The notes beneath the pieces are model-generated. The model worked only from the letters and a program-made list of their open reading frames with translations, ran no database searches and was not told where the DNA came from. Position numbers and translations under genes: made by a program. 64,000 nt of DNA from NCBI RefSeq assembly GCF_015207985.1, contig NZ_JADEVV010000017.1, positions 1 through 64,000 on the forward strand, in the 5' to 3' direction. The stretch's first letter is position 1, and each line of letters starts with the position of its first letter. Source of the DNA: Synechocystis salina LEGE 00031. Its GTDB lineage: Bacteria; Cyanobacteriota; Cyanobacteriia; Cyanobacteriales; Microcystaceae. Positions 1 through 8,852 of this stretch are shown here, piece by piece.

Positions 1-1137
1 CCCATTACACCGCCCCCCCTCAGCCCCAGCGAAAATCCCTTTGACCCCAGCCTTTTTCCCACGGATCCCTTGATTCCTTCTGGGGAAACCCTCACCCCTT
101 TGCAACGGCGACGGTTAATCGAAGCCCTAGATGCATTGGAAGCTGAGGCCCTGGTGTTGGATCAAGCAGGGCAGGGAGACCAGGCTTTTCAACTCCGTTA
201 CCGCAGTTTACGGGGACGACAAAGGTTGGGGGATTTGGCCGAGGTTGAAGCCCTGGGTCGTATTGGGGCGATCGCCTGGGAGCAGGGGCGCAATCAGGAC
301 GTCATGGCCATCGGTCAACGGTTGGAAGATTTACAACTTTCCCTGACTAGGGAAAAGGCTATGAGCCCGGAACTGTTGACGGCCTTTGCCAAAGCCTATG
401 GGCAACTCCACAGTCTAGATGCGGCGATCGCCGTTTATCAGCAAATGCGTCGGGAAGCTCAACAACAGGGGGATTACCGCCGGGAAAACCAGGCCCTCTC
501 GATGTTGGGTGAATTGTATCTGGCCAAATTTAACTATCCCGCCGCCGCTGAAGTGTATGAAATCCTTTTAGCCAGGGCCACCAACGCCCGCAACAGCTAT
601 TACGAAGGCATTTATTTACAAAAATTGGGGGAAATCTACAAACAGTCTGCCCAGCCCGACAATGCCATTCGCATCAAAGAGCAACTGGTGCAAAGAAGAT
701 TGCAGGACGGTAAGCCAGAATTGGTGCCCGACATCCAGATTGCCATTGGCGATCATTATTTAGAACTAGAACAGGCGGAAAATGCCAGCCAAGCCTATCA
801 AAAGGCCTACACCCTGGCTTGGTCCATTAAACAATTGAGCACAGCGGCGATCGCCTTGGATAAGCTGGGGGATTTGTACCTGTTCAGTGAACAGGCCAAC
901 TATGCCTTGGAAATTTATAAACAACTTTTGCAGGTACAGCAGCAATCCTATAACTATTACGGCATGATGATTACCTACGAAAAAATTGCCCAACTCTACA
1001 TCAATGCCCAACAGCCCAGTGCAGCGTTAACCGCCTATCAACAAGCGTTATCTCTAGCCCGTTCCCTTAAATACAGCACAAAGGAAAACAATATTCTTAA
1101 TCAAATACAAACTATTTCTGGGGGCACTGGGTCATAG
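1..1137 (+). CDS. Tetratricopeptide-repeat protein, 5' end outside window
   Basis: The frame is open from the first base of the window, and its first residues are a Pro/Ser-rich linker, so the true start lies upstream; a TTG at 70 is only the first possible internal start. The visible 378 residues are almost entirely helical repeats of about 40 residues with TPR-type spacing (for example A-AVYQQM, AAAEVYEILL, NALEIYKQLL, ALTAYQQALSLARS). TPR arrays are protein-interaction scaffolds. No catalytic motif is visible, so the partner and role are unknown. The stop is 27 bp before dprA on the same strand, so the two may be co-transcribed. By position it should correspond to slr1196 of PCC 6803 (inference from gene order). 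Confidence 0.8.
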   Translation, partial: PITPPPLSPSENPFDPSLFPTDPLIPSGETLTPLQRRRLIEALDALEAEALVLDQAGQGDQAFQLRYRSLRGRQRLGDLAEVEALGRIGAIAWEQGRNQDVMAIGQRLEDLQLSLTREKAMSPELLTAFAKAYGQLHSLDAAIAVYQQMRREAQQQGDYRRENQALSMLGELYLAKFNYPAAAEVYEILLARATNARNSYYEGIYLQKLGEIYKQSAQPDNAIRIKEQLVQRRLQDGKPELVPDIQIAIGDHYLELEQAENASQAYQKAYTLAWSIKQLSTAAIALDKLGDLYLFSEQANYALEIYKQLLQVQQQSYNYYGMMITYEKIAQLYINAQQPSAALTAYQQALSLARSLKYSTKENNILNQIQTISGGTGS

Positions 1138-1164
1138 ATTTTATTCACAAATTTTTGATTAGCC

Positions 1165-2361
1165 ATGGCGAATTCTGAACAGGCCTATTGGTTAGCCTGG
1201 AGTCAGGTTAAGGGGGTAGGGCCAGTGTTGCTCAAGCGGCTGGCTCAACATTTTGAGCTCTTGGAAAATGCCTGGAAGGCTAGACCGATCGCCTTGGGGG
1301 AAGTGGAGGGTTTTGGCCAAAAATTAATTGAGAAAATTGTCGGACAAAGAAATACTCTCAATCCCTTTCAATTTTTAGAGGAACATCAACAAAAAAATCC
1401 TCAGTTTCTTACCCCCAATGACCCAGACTATCCCCGTTTACTGTGGGAAATCCCGAGTCCGCCGCCGGTGTTGTATTATCTGGGACGTCTTGACCACCGA
1501 GAAAGTCAAGGACAAATTCCCGGAGTAGGCATGGTGGGCACCCGTTACCCCACGGAGCATGGGAGCCGTTGGACCAGGAAAATTAGCCAAGCTCTGGTCA
1601 AATCTGGTTTCACCATCGTTTCTGGCTTAGCCGCTGGCATTGATGCTGATGCCCATAACAGTTGTTTACGGGTGAACGGAAGGACGATCGCCGTTTTAGG
1701 CACTGGGTTAGATTTGGTTTATCCTCCCCAGAATCGGCAATTATTTGAGCAAATCGCCGCAGAAGGACTAATTTTGAGTGAATATCCCGTGGGTAGTAAA
1801 CCGGAAAGGGGCAATTTTCCCGCCCGTAATCGCATCATTGCCGGTCTGAGCAGGGCTGTGTTGGTCATGGAAGCTCCCCCCAAATCCGGGGCATTAATCA
1901 CCGCCAAGTATGCCAACGAATTCAACCGGGACGTGTTTAGCCTACCTAATTCCCCCGATATTCCCGAAGCCCACGGCTGTTTAAATCTCATCCATAACGG
2001 AGCGGAGGTAATTCTCTCGGAAAATCAATTGTTGGCCAGCCTAGGAGCTATGCCCCTACTGGATCAAGGACAAGAGCAAAAAAATGTTCAAGGCGATCAC
2101 CAAGCTCGCTATCCAGTCCCAACCAATGTTCCTACTTCAAGCACTGGGACAAGGGGTAAAAAACCTTTGACTGAACCACCGGAGAACTTGGAGCCAACTT
2201 TAGGAAAAATCCTGGCCGCAGTAGAGGAAGAGCCCACAACCCTAGATCAAATTGTCGCTGTCACAGCCCTGGCCATTGGAGATGTTTCCGCTGGATTATT
2301 ACAGTTGGAAATTCTTGGTTTAGTCAGCCAGGAACCGGGCATGCGCTACCAAAGACGTTGA
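1165..2361 (+). CDS. dprA: DNA processing protein DprA (Smf)
   Basis: A 398-residue protein that in competent bacteria binds incoming single-stranded DNA and loads RecA. An N-terminal helix-hairpin-helix/SAM-like region (about 1-70) contains SQVKGVGPVLLKRL. The Rossmann-like DprA core (about 90-290) carries VGTRYPTEHG, SGLAAGIDADAH, GTGLDLVYPP and NFPARNRIIAGLS. A poorly conserved linker (about 305-345) leads to a C-terminal winged helix (about 345-395). Length and domain order are normal for DprA. The ATG is well placed after the upstream TPR gene. Synechocystis is naturally transformable through type IV pili, and a pilus operon lies further along this window. Corresponds to slr1197 by order. 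Confidence 0.93.
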   Translation: MANSEQAYWLAWSQVKGVGPVLLKRLAQHFELLENAWKARPIALGEVEGFGQKLIEKIVGQRNTLNPFQFLEEHQQKNPQFLTPNDPDYPRLLWEIPSPPPVLYYLGRLDHRESQGQIPGVGMVGTRYPTEHGSRWTRKISQALVKSGFTIVSGLAAGIDADAHNSCLRVNGRTIAVLGTGLDLVYPPQNRQLFEQIAAEGLILSEYPVGSKPERGNFPARNRIIAGLSRAVLVMEAPPKSGALITAKYANEFNRDVFSLPNSPDIPEAHGCLNLIHNGAEVILSENQLLASLGAMPLLDQGQEQKNVQGDHQARYPVPTNVPTSSTGTRGKKPLTEPPENLEPTLGKILAAVEEEPTTLDQIVAVTALAIGDVSAGLLQLEILGLVSQEPGMRYQRR

Positions 2362-2393
2362 ATATGGGGTATCAGGTATCACCACCGAGCAAA

Positions 2394-2720
2394 CTAATCC
2401 ACTGTTACCGCCGTTCCCGTCGCCGTAATTAATAGCAATGCTCCCCGGTCATCTACATTAATGGTTCCAGTATTTACTGACACTCCGATTACTCCATTGG
2501 CCCCTAGTTTTTGGGCCCGTTGACCCAATTCGGCGATCGCCTCTCGGTGGCCTTTTTCAAAAATTTGTTCGTAGCTGCCGGTTCTGCCGCCAATTAAATC
2601 TCGAATACCGGCAAAAAAGTCCCGCAGAGCATTGGTGCCGTATACCACTTCGGCTGTGACAATGCCATGGTAGCGAGCAATAGTCCGGCCTTGAACAATA
2701 TCCGTTGTGGAAGTCAGCAT
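2394..2720 (-). CDS. UPF0145 (YbjQ-like) family protein
   Basis: A 108-residue protein starting MLTSTTDIVQGRTIARY, typical of the YbjQ/UPF0145 family, which forms small oligomeric beta-rich proteins of unknown function (sometimes called putative heavy-metal-binding). Family hallmarks visible are the V-EVVYGTNALRDF segment, the RTGSYE element and the central GANGVIGV strand. The length is standard. It lies opposite to dprA (convergent, 32 bp apart) and is divergent from the DUF4160 gene, so the 70-bp gap at 2721-2793 must carry any promoters for both. The function cannot be deduced from neighbours. Confidence 0.85.
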   Translation of the reverse strand: MLTSTTDIVQGRTIARYHGIVTAEVVYGTNALRDFFAGIRDLIGGRTGSYEQIFEKGHREAIAELGQRAQKLGANGVIGVSVNTGTINVDDRGALLLITATGTAVTVD

Positions 2721-2793
2721 AGTTTTAAGATTCTGTTTTAATAATTTTTAACCTCAAGGTTTATTAATGCTACCACCCCTAAAAATCCAAGAA

Positions 2794-2985
2794 ATGCCCA
2801 CAGTAATTAGGATTGGAAAATTTCGTTTTCATTTTTACTCAGACGAGGGATTAGAACCGGCACACATTCATGTTCGCTCTCCTGATGGTGAATGTAAATT
2901 CTGGCTTGAACCAGCAATACTGCTATCTTCTAACCATGACATTCCTGTGCGTGAGTTGCGTAAAGTAGAGAAACTTAGTTTATGA
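2794..2985 (+). CDS. DUF4160 family protein with frameshifted, shortened C-terminus
   Basis: The start chosen is the ATG giving MPTVIRIGKFRFHFYSDEG, the family's usual N-terminus; an ATG at 2767 adds nine non-conserved residues. The core PAHIHVRSPDGECKFWLEP is classic DUF4160. The frame then reads VEKLSL and stops at 2985. Skipping one A at about 2977 gives KLVYENHHFLRN, which looks like the family's normal C-terminal helix, so I infer a +1 insertion. A 20-bp tandem duplication just downstream (2996-3035) would break the restored frame a second time. DUF4160 genes commonly sit directly before a DUF2442 gene, as here, in what is suspected to be a toxin-antitoxin-like pair. This copy may be non-functional or work in shortened form. 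Confidence 0.6.
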   Translation: MPTVIRIGKFRFHFYSDEGLEPAHIHVRSPDGECKFWLEPAILLSSNHDIPVRELRKVEKLSL

Positions 2986-2995
2986 AAATCATCAT

Positions 2996-3035
2996 TTTTT
3001 GAGGAACGCTTACTATTTTTGAGGAACGCTTACTA
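2996..3035 (+). repeat. 20-bp perfect tandem duplication covering the DUF2442 ribosome site
   Basis: Two adjacent identical copies of TTTTTGAGGAACGCTTACTA lie at 2996-3015 and 3016-3035. Each holds the ribosome-binding sequence GAGGAA. Only the second copy is followed by the bases that complete the ATG of the DUF2442 gene at 3035. Twenty is not a multiple of three, so the duplication also changes the frame of any DUF4160 reading frame running through it. Confidence 0.95.
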
Positions 3036-3307
3036 TGAATTCCATCACCGTTGATTCCAAAATTGTTATTGAACCCACTGCTGTTAGAGCATGGGCGGAG
3101 AAACGAATGATATACATTGAACTCAGTGATGGACGGATCTTTGGCTTTCCTGGCGATCGCTTCCGTATCCTTAAAAAAGCTACCAATGAACAATTGGCAA
3201 AGGTCAAAGTTGAAGTGAATGGTTATGCCCTCCGCTGGGAAGAGCTAGATGAAGATATTACTGTCCCTGGAGTAGTGGCCGGCCATTTTCAGTTGCCTTT
3301 GACCTAA
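3035..3307 (+). CDS. DUF2442 domain protein
   Basis: A 90-residue protein. The DUF2442 signature is visible as the segment MIYIELSDGRIFGFPGDRFRIL followed, after a helical segment, by GYALRWEELDEDITVPGV and a short tail. DUF2442 proteins are small and usually encoded next to a DUF4160 protein; the pair is widespread in cyanobacteria and suspected to act as a toxin-antitoxin-like module, but the biochemical role is not settled. The ATG follows GAGGAA with 8 nt spacing. The original arrangement was probably an overlap with the upstream DUF4160 gene: with one copy of the local repeat removed, the DUF4160 frame ends at 3054, 20 bases inside this gene. Confidence 0.8.
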   Translation: MNSITVDSKIVIEPTAVRAWAEKRMIYIELSDGRIFGFPGDRFRILKKATNEQLAKVKVEVNGYALRWEELDEDITVPGVVAGHFQLPLT

Positions 3308-3490
3308 GGCGATCGCCCTACCCCAGACTAACTGGTCGAGTATTGTCGATCAGATCAGTGATTTCTGCACCAATGCCACTCTTTTCCTGACAATTTTGCG
3401 TTTTCTAACAATTCGTCCAAATTCTGTATCTGATATGGCAGTATGATCGAAGAAGATCCCCATTTTGCATTGTATTAGGAACTATTTGTT

Positions 3491-4126
3491 ATGGCGTTAC
3501 AACTCGGTGATGTTGTCCCCGACTTTACCCAAGAATCCAGCCAAGGCCCCATTTCTTTCCATGAGTGGGCCGGCGATAGCTGGGTTGTCTTATTTTCTCA
3601 CCCTGCGGATTACACTCCGGTTTGTACCACCGAATTGGGCACTGTTGCCAAACTGAAGCCGGAATTTGATAAGCGCAACGTTAAGGTGATTGCCCTCAGT
3701 GTGGACGACGTGGAATCCCATCAAGGCTGGATCTGTGACATTAATGAAACCCAGAATACCAGCGTTAACTATCCCATCTTGGCCGATGGCGATAAAAAGG
3801 TGTCCGATCTCTATGGCATGATCCACCCCAATGCCCTCAATAATTTGACGGTGCGTTCTGTCTTCATCATTGATCCCGCTAAAAAACTACGGTTGACCCT
3901 CACCTATCCCGCTAGCACTGGCCGTAACTTTGCTGAAATCCTCCGGGTCATTGACTCCCTCCAGTTGACTGATTATCACCAAGTGGCCACCCCGGCTAAC
4001 TGGCAAGATGGCGACAAGTGTGTGGTGGTGCCCTCCATTTCCACTGAAGAGGCCAAGGTCAAATTCCCCAAAGGTGTGGAAGAGATCAAACCTTACCTGC
4101 GCATGACCCCCCAACCCAACAAGTAG
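3491..4126 (+). CDS. 1-Cys peroxiredoxin (Prx6 type)
   Basis: A 211-residue thiol peroxidase that reduces hydrogen peroxide and alkyl hydroperoxides. The peroxidatic cysteine is Cys45 in the motif PADYTPVCTTE. The usual 1-Cys Prx C-terminal domain follows, with LRLTLTYPASTGRNFAEILRVIDSLQ and the tail KFPKGVEEIKPYLRMTP. The length and the long C-terminal extension place it in the Prx6/1-Cys class rather than 2-Cys Prx or PrxQ. It is transcribed alone: there are 183 bp of non-coding DNA upstream. It matches slr1198 of PCC 6803, the known 1-Cys Prx there (from memory and gene order). Confidence 0.93.
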   Translation: MALQLGDVVPDFTQESSQGPISFHEWAGDSWVVLFSHPADYTPVCTTELGTVAKLKPEFDKRNVKVIALSVDDVESHQGWICDINETQNTSVNYPILADGDKKVSDLYGMIHPNALNNLTVRSVFIIDPAKKLRLTLTYPASTGRNFAEILRVIDSLQLTDYHQVATPANWQDGDKCVVVPSISTEEAKVKFPKGVEEIKPYLRMTPQPNK

Positions 4127-4337
4127 TTTTGATCTGCATAAATCCTTTGGCCGCGATTGACAGATATTTGAAACACTTTCTGATCCGCCTCCTTGGCCGT
4201 TAGCCATGGGGGCTGACCGATTGGCTTCTGAGATCAATTTGATCAATTAAATTCAACAAGCTTTTGAGCAAAGGGGGAGAATAATCATCTACCCTCTTTT
4301 TTGTGGCCTTTTGCAAAAATTTCCTCAACCTACTCCG

Positions 4338-6008
4338 ATGATCCAAGTTCTTGATCGCCAGTTGGTGGATTTAATTGCGGCGGGGGAAGTGATTGATTCT
4401 CCCTTGGCGGTGGTGCGGGAATTGGTGGAAAATGCCTTGGATGCTGACGCTGATCGAATTTTGGTTCGTCTTTGGTGGGAAGAGTGGCGCTTGGAAGTGC
4501 TGGACAATGGCCAGGGCATGGATTTGACGGAACTGAAAACTAGCGTGTTGCCCCATGCCACCAGTAAAATTAGTAGCCAAGCAGATTTACAGCGAATTAA
4601 AACTTTAGGTTTTCGAGGGGAAGCTCTCCATAGTTTGGCCCAGGTGGCCCAGTTGACCATTAGCAGTCGCAGTGTGGCCAGTGCGGATTGTGGTTGGCGC
4701 ATTACCTACAACCCCCAGGGTCAACCAGAGCAGATTGAACCGGTGGCGATCGCCATGGGGACGAGGGTAGAAGTGCGGCAACTGTTTGCTGATTTTCCCC
4801 AACGTCGGCAAGCCTTTAGCAAAAGTCAACAGTTTTGGCGGCCGATGGTGACCTATTTGCAACAATTAGCCCTCTGCCATCCCCAGGTAACTTGGCAACT
4901 GTGGCAGGACGAACGGTTACGGTTAAGCCTTAGCCCTGGCCCCAATGCTGAAGCTATCTTGTTGCAATGCCTGAAATCCCTCCAGGCTAGCCAGCTTGGC
5001 CATGGGGAACAATCTTCGCCCCTACCCACTACCGTGGAGGATTCATTAGCATCAGCCCATTTAAGTTTGACCTTTGGCTACCCCGACCGCTGCCATCGTC
5101 CCCGTCCAGATTGGTTAATCATTGCCATTAATGGTCGCCCGGTGAATGTGCCGGAGCTAACCCAGACAATTACGGCTGCCTTTCACCGCACCTTGCCCCG
5201 GCAACGCTATCCCCTGTGCTTTGCCCATTGGCAACTGCCCCCCCAGTGCATCGATTGGCACCGTCACCCTGCGAAAACGGAAATTTATTTGCAGGATATG
5301 CCCCACTGGCAGGGACAACTGCAAGCCTTGTTGCAAAAGGAGTTAGCCCTAGTAGAAGGCAGTGCCACTCCCCGCTTGAACCAATTGCTCAAGGCCGCAG
5401 AACCTGGTGGAGTTTACCAGTTGCAGTCCCCAACGTCCCTCACGGAAAGTGTGTTGGGCCAGCCCACTACCCTCAAGGCGATCTCCCAAATTTGCCAGAC
5501 CTACATTGTGGTGGAACATGACCGGGGTATGTGGTTGGTGGAACAGCACGTGGCCCATGAACGGGTTTTGTTCGAGGAGTTGCAACGACATTGGCAATGT
5601 GTTTCCCTCGAGCAACCGCTGATATTGCAAGGATTTAGCTTGGAACAGGTGGAAAAATTACAAAGTTTAGGGCTAGAAATAGATCCTTTCGGGGAGGACA
5701 TCTGGGCTGTGCGGAGTTTACCGGCTCTATTGCATGGGCACCTGGAAATTGTGGCAATTCTCCAGGAACTCAGTCGACTGTCTTCCCTCTCCAACACCCA
5801 AGCGGCGATCGCCTGTCGTAGTGCAATTAAAAATGGTACGGAATTGGATCGCAGTGCTTGGAAAACATTGATTGAGCAATGGCAAAAATGTGAAAATCCC
5901 CACACCTGTCCCCACGGTCGCCCCATCTATTTGGCCCTGGAAGAATCATCCCTGGCCCGTTTTTTCCGCCGGAATTGGCTTGTTAACCCGAAAACTTCTT
6001 CCCCTTAA
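4338..6008 (+). CDS. mutL: DNA mismatch repair protein MutL
   Basis: The 556-residue partner of MutS in mismatch repair. The ATG at 4338 ([18 protein letters not shown]) matches the usual MutL N-terminus; a TTG at 4311 in frame is less likely. The GHKL ATPase domain (1-about 330) shows [17 protein letters not shown] and [12 protein letters not shown]. The C-terminal dimerisation/endonuclease domain (about 370-556) has [17 protein letters not shown], a variant of the DQHA-x2-E-x4-E metal-site motif, then ACRSAIKNG and CPHGRP, so a metal-dependent nicking activity is probable but with altered first motif residues. Corresponds to slr1199. Confidence 0.93.
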   Translation: MIQVLDRQLVDLIAAGEVIDSPLAVVRELVENALDADADRILVRLWWEEWRLEVLDNGQGMDLTELKTSVLPHATSKISSQADLQRIKTLGFRGEALHSLAQVAQLTISSRSVASADCGWRITYNPQGQPEQIEPVAIAMGTRVEVRQLFADFPQRRQAFSKSQQFWRPMVTYLQQLALCHPQVTWQLWQDERLRLSLSPGPNAEAILLQCLKSLQASQLGHGEQSSPLPTTVEDSLASAHLSLTFGYPDRCHRPRPDWLIIAINGRPVNVPELTQTITAAFHRTLPRQRYPLCFAHWQLPPQCIDWHRHPAKTEIYLQDMPHWQGQLQALLQKELALVEGSATPRLNQLLKAAEPGGVYQLQSPTSLTESVLGQPTTLKAISQICQTYIVVEHDRGMWLVEQHVAHERVLFEELQRHWQCVSLEQPLILQGFSLEQVEKLQSLGLEIDPFGEDIWAVRSLPALLHGHLEIVAILQELSRLSSLSNTQAAIACRSAIKNGTELDRSAWKTLIEQWQKCENPHTCPHGRPIYLALEESSLARFFRRNWLVNPKTSSP

Positions 6009-6191
6009 ATTACTGTGAACCGATGCTGGCTCAACCCACTCTTGGTATCACGGGTAACAAATTTATCGGACAGGGCAGGGTTAACTATAAAGGCTAACTC
6101 GGTTTTCCCCCAAGGCATTTCCGTCCAAACCATCGGAAACGAAGGGTTTAAGCTGGATTTGCCCCCCTTTCCTCCAATTCTAGAAAACATT

Positions 6192-7358
6192 GTGTCAGTA
6201 CTCCTAGAAGGTATTTTTAACGGTTTAAGCACAAGTTCAGTATTACTGATTGCCGCCCTGGGATTGGCGATCGTCTTTGGCCTCATGGGGGTGATTAATC
6301 TGGCCCATGGGGAATTGATGATGTTGGGTGCCTACAGCACCTTTGTGGTGCAAAACCTCTTCCAGGGCTTTGGTGAACCTTGGTTTGACCTCTACATTTT
6401 TGCGGCTTTGCCCGTTGCTTTCCTGGTGGCGGCGATCGCCGGTCTAGTTTTGGAAAGACAGGTCATCCGCTACTTGTATGGCCGACCACTGGAAACGTTG
6501 CTAGCAACCTGGGGAGTAAGCCTGATTTTGCAGCAGTTTGTCCGCAGTGTGAACTGGATTATGGTGCTGGTGGTGGGCATATTTTTACTGCTTTATTTTG
6601 GCGGCACCTGGTTAATCAAACGCCAGGCCGGTGGCAAACCTTGGTTAGGGAAAGCCCAGGTAATTCTTTTCTTCCTCTCAGTGGCGATCGCCAGCATTAG
6701 TGGCTTCGCTGTGGCCCAGGGCAATTCGCCCCTATGGAATCGGGCTTGGTTTGGGGCCAGGAACGTTAACGTCAGTGCCCCCACTTGGTTGCGGGGAGGA
6801 TTTGCCATTGGCACTTTCCAAGTACCCTCCACCCGGATTTTTATCATTTTCCTGACTCTGCTCTGTTTGCTGGCGGTATATTTGATTTTCTACCGCTCCA
6901 ACTGGGGACTGAGGATTCGAGCCGTTACCCAAAACCGTGGTATGAGTGCCTGTTTGGGCATTCCCACTGGGCAGGTGGATGCTTTGACCTTTGCCCTAGG
7001 CTCTGGGCTAGCGGGCATTGCAGGCTGTGCCATTAGTTTTCTCGGGGCAGTGGGGCCTAACATTGGCCAAAACTACATTATCAACACCTTCATGGTGGTG
7101 GTGGTGGGGGGCGTCGGTAACCTATTGGGAACCATCATTGCTTCCCTGGCGATCGGGGTATCCAGTGACCTCATCGGTAGTGGCACCCTAATTCGCCTAT
7201 TTCCCGCAGAGGGAGCCTTGCAACCCCTGTACGAATTTTTCACCTTTTTCGCCACCACCAGTATGGCCCGGGTGTTGGTATTTGCTTTGATTATTCTCTT
7301 TTTGCAAATTAAGCCAGCGGGCATTTTCCCCCCCAAGGGGCGTACCGCAGAGCTATAG
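6192..7358 (+). CDS. urtB: Urea-type ABC transporter permease UrtB
   Basis: An integral membrane permease of the branched-chain amino-acid/urea ABC family (LivH-like). GTG at 6192 is chosen because the protein then starts at VLLEGIFNGLSTSSVLLIAALGLAIVF-like family sequence (388 residues); the frame is open back to a GTG at 6015, but the extra 59 residues do not resemble the family. Conserved segments are MGVINLAHGELMMLGAY near the N-terminus and NRGMSACLGIPTGQVDAL and VVVVGGVGNLLGT near the C-terminus, among about eight to ten hydrophobic helices. urtC follows after 103 bp. The urtA, urtD and urtE partners are not here; in PCC 6803 urt genes are dispersed. Matches slr1200. Confidence 0.88.
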   Translation: MSVLLEGIFNGLSTSSVLLIAALGLAIVFGLMGVINLAHGELMMLGAYSTFVVQNLFQGFGEPWFDLYIFAALPVAFLVAAIAGLVLERQVIRYLYGRPLETLLATWGVSLILQQFVRSVNWIMVLVVGIFLLLYFGGTWLIKRQAGGKPWLGKAQVILFFLSVAIASISGFAVAQGNSPLWNRAWFGARNVNVSAPTWLRGGFAIGTFQVPSTRIFIIFLTLLCLLAVYLIFYRSNWGLRIRAVTQNRGMSACLGIPTGQVDALTFALGSGLAGIAGCAISFLGAVGPNIGQNYIINTFMVVVVGGVGNLLGTIIASLAIGVSSDLIGSGTLIRLFPAEGALQPLYEFFTFFATTSMARVLVFALIILFLQIKPAGIFPPKGRTAEL

Positions 7359-7461
7359 CAGTGACCCATCCATTCCCCTCTGGCAGGTCAGTTCTGTTGC
7401 TCTGGCCCAAGGGGGTAACTCATTTAGCTAACTTGTTTGTTTATCCCTGGTCATTTTTCCT

Positions 7462-8694
7462 ATGCAAAATCCTCCCCAAAACCCTGGTTCTCCCCTAGGC
7501 AAACTCCTAAAGAAGCTAGGTTGGAGTGACTATGCCCTATTTGGAGCGGTGCTGGTTTTTGCCTGTATTCCCTTGATTATTGCCGTTTTATCCCTGTCGG
7601 ATTGGGTGGTGGGTCAATGGTTGCTGAAGAATTTTCCCTTCCTACGGCTCAGGTTAATGGGGCGTTTCCTTTCCTTGGCCATTATTGCCCTGGGCATCGA
7701 CTTAATTTGGGGCTACACAGGCTTGCTGAGCCTGGGTCATGGCATCTTTTTTGCCTTGGGGGGCTACGCCTTTGCTATGTACCTCAATCTCCAGTTGCCG
7801 GATGGTCAATTACCGGAATTTTTTGGTCTCTACGGGGTGGACAAACTGCCGTTGATTTGGCAACCTTTCCATTCCCTACCGATCACGCTGCTGGCCATGG
7901 TATTGGTGCCGGGGGCGATCGCCGCGCTGTTGGGTTATCTGATTTTTCGTAACCGGATTAAGGGGGTATATTTTTCAATTCTGACCCAGGCGGCCCTGTT
8001 GGTGTTCTACAACTTTTTCAACGGGCAACAGAAATTAATTAACGGAACCAATGGTTTAAAAACCGATACGGAAAGAATTTTTGGTTACCTGGCCAGTTCT
8101 GACGGAGCCCAACTGGTATTTTATGAGCTGACCGTGGTGGCTTTGTTGTTGGTTTATATTCTTTGTCGTTGGCTTACCAGCGGACGCTTTGGGCGCATTT
8201 TAGTAGCCATCCGGGACGATGAAACTAGGGTCAGGTTTACGGGCTACGACCCCACCGGTTTTAAGGTGTTGGTGTTTGGCATCTCCGGGGCGATCGCCGG
8301 TTTATCGGGGGGGTTATACACGGTGCAAACGGGTATTATTACCCCCAGCATTATGGACGTGGCCTTTTCCATTGAAATGGTCATTTGGGTCGCGGTGGGA
8401 GGCCGGGCTACCTTAGTGGGGGCAGTGTTGGGAACCCTTTTGGTACGCCTCGCCCAGAGTAGTTTGAGTGAACAATTTCCCGAAGTTTGGCTCTTTTTCC
8501 AAGGGGCTTTGTTCCTGATTGTGGTGACGGTGCTCCCCAACGGTATTGTGGGCTGGTGGCAAGAACAGGGCATTGTCCAACTGCGCAATTTATTCCGGGG
8601 TAAACCCCAGTTGGCCACCTTTCCCAGCTTGGAAGAAGATCCCCTGGTGCAGGAAGAGCGTCAACAATTCGAAGGGGAACCGGAAGAACCGTAA
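7462..8694 (+). CDS. urtC: Urea-type ABC transporter permease UrtC
   Basis: A 410-residue second permease (LivM-like) that pairs with UrtB to form the membrane channel of the ATP-driven urea uptake system. It has many hydrophobic helices. Family segments are DLIWGYTGLLSLGHGIFFALGGY, LIFRNRIKGVYFSILTQA, RILVAIRDDETRVRFTGYD and SIMDVAFSIEMVIWVAVGGR. The acidic tail (LEEDPLVQEERQQFEGEPEEP) is cytoplasmic. It starts with ATG shortly after urtB on the same strand, so the two are probably co-transcribed. Corresponds to slr1201. An NtcA site would be expected upstream of a nitrogen-regulated urt unit, but none was identified by eye. Confidence 0.92.
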   Translation: MQNPPQNPGSPLGKLLKKLGWSDYALFGAVLVFACIPLIIAVLSLSDWVVGQWLLKNFPFLRLRLMGRFLSLAIIALGIDLIWGYTGLLSLGHGIFFALGGYAFAMYLNLQLPDGQLPEFFGLYGVDKLPLIWQPFHSLPITLLAMVLVPGAIAALLGYLIFRNRIKGVYFSILTQAALLVFYNFFNGQQKLINGTNGLKTDTERIFGYLASSDGAQLVFYELTVVALLLVYILCRWLTSGRFGRILVAIRDDETRVRFTGYDPTGFKVLVFGISGAIAGLSGGLYTVQTGIITPSIMDVAFSIEMVIWVAVGGRATLVGAVLGTLLVRLAQSSLSEQFPEVWLFFQGALFLIVVTVLPNGIVGWWQEQGIVQLRNLFRGKPQLATFPSLEEDPLVQEERQQFEGEPEEP

Positions 8695-8852
8695 GCTTTT
8701 TAAGGTTGGGCCGACCTTAACCAAGGAAAATTTTCTCCTGCCGAAAAGCATCACTACTCCGCCACCATTACCACTGCAATTTCCCCTGTACAGAATGGGT
8801 CAAGAGATAGCAATGGGTATGTTAACCTGGTCTAGTTTTATGGCATTTTCCT

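Noticed and set aside
4270-4303. AGGGGGAG ... CCCTCTTTTTT as terminator after the peroxiredoxin gene
   Set aside because: The stem is weak with mismatches and the distance from the stop is over 140 bp; not strong enough to list.
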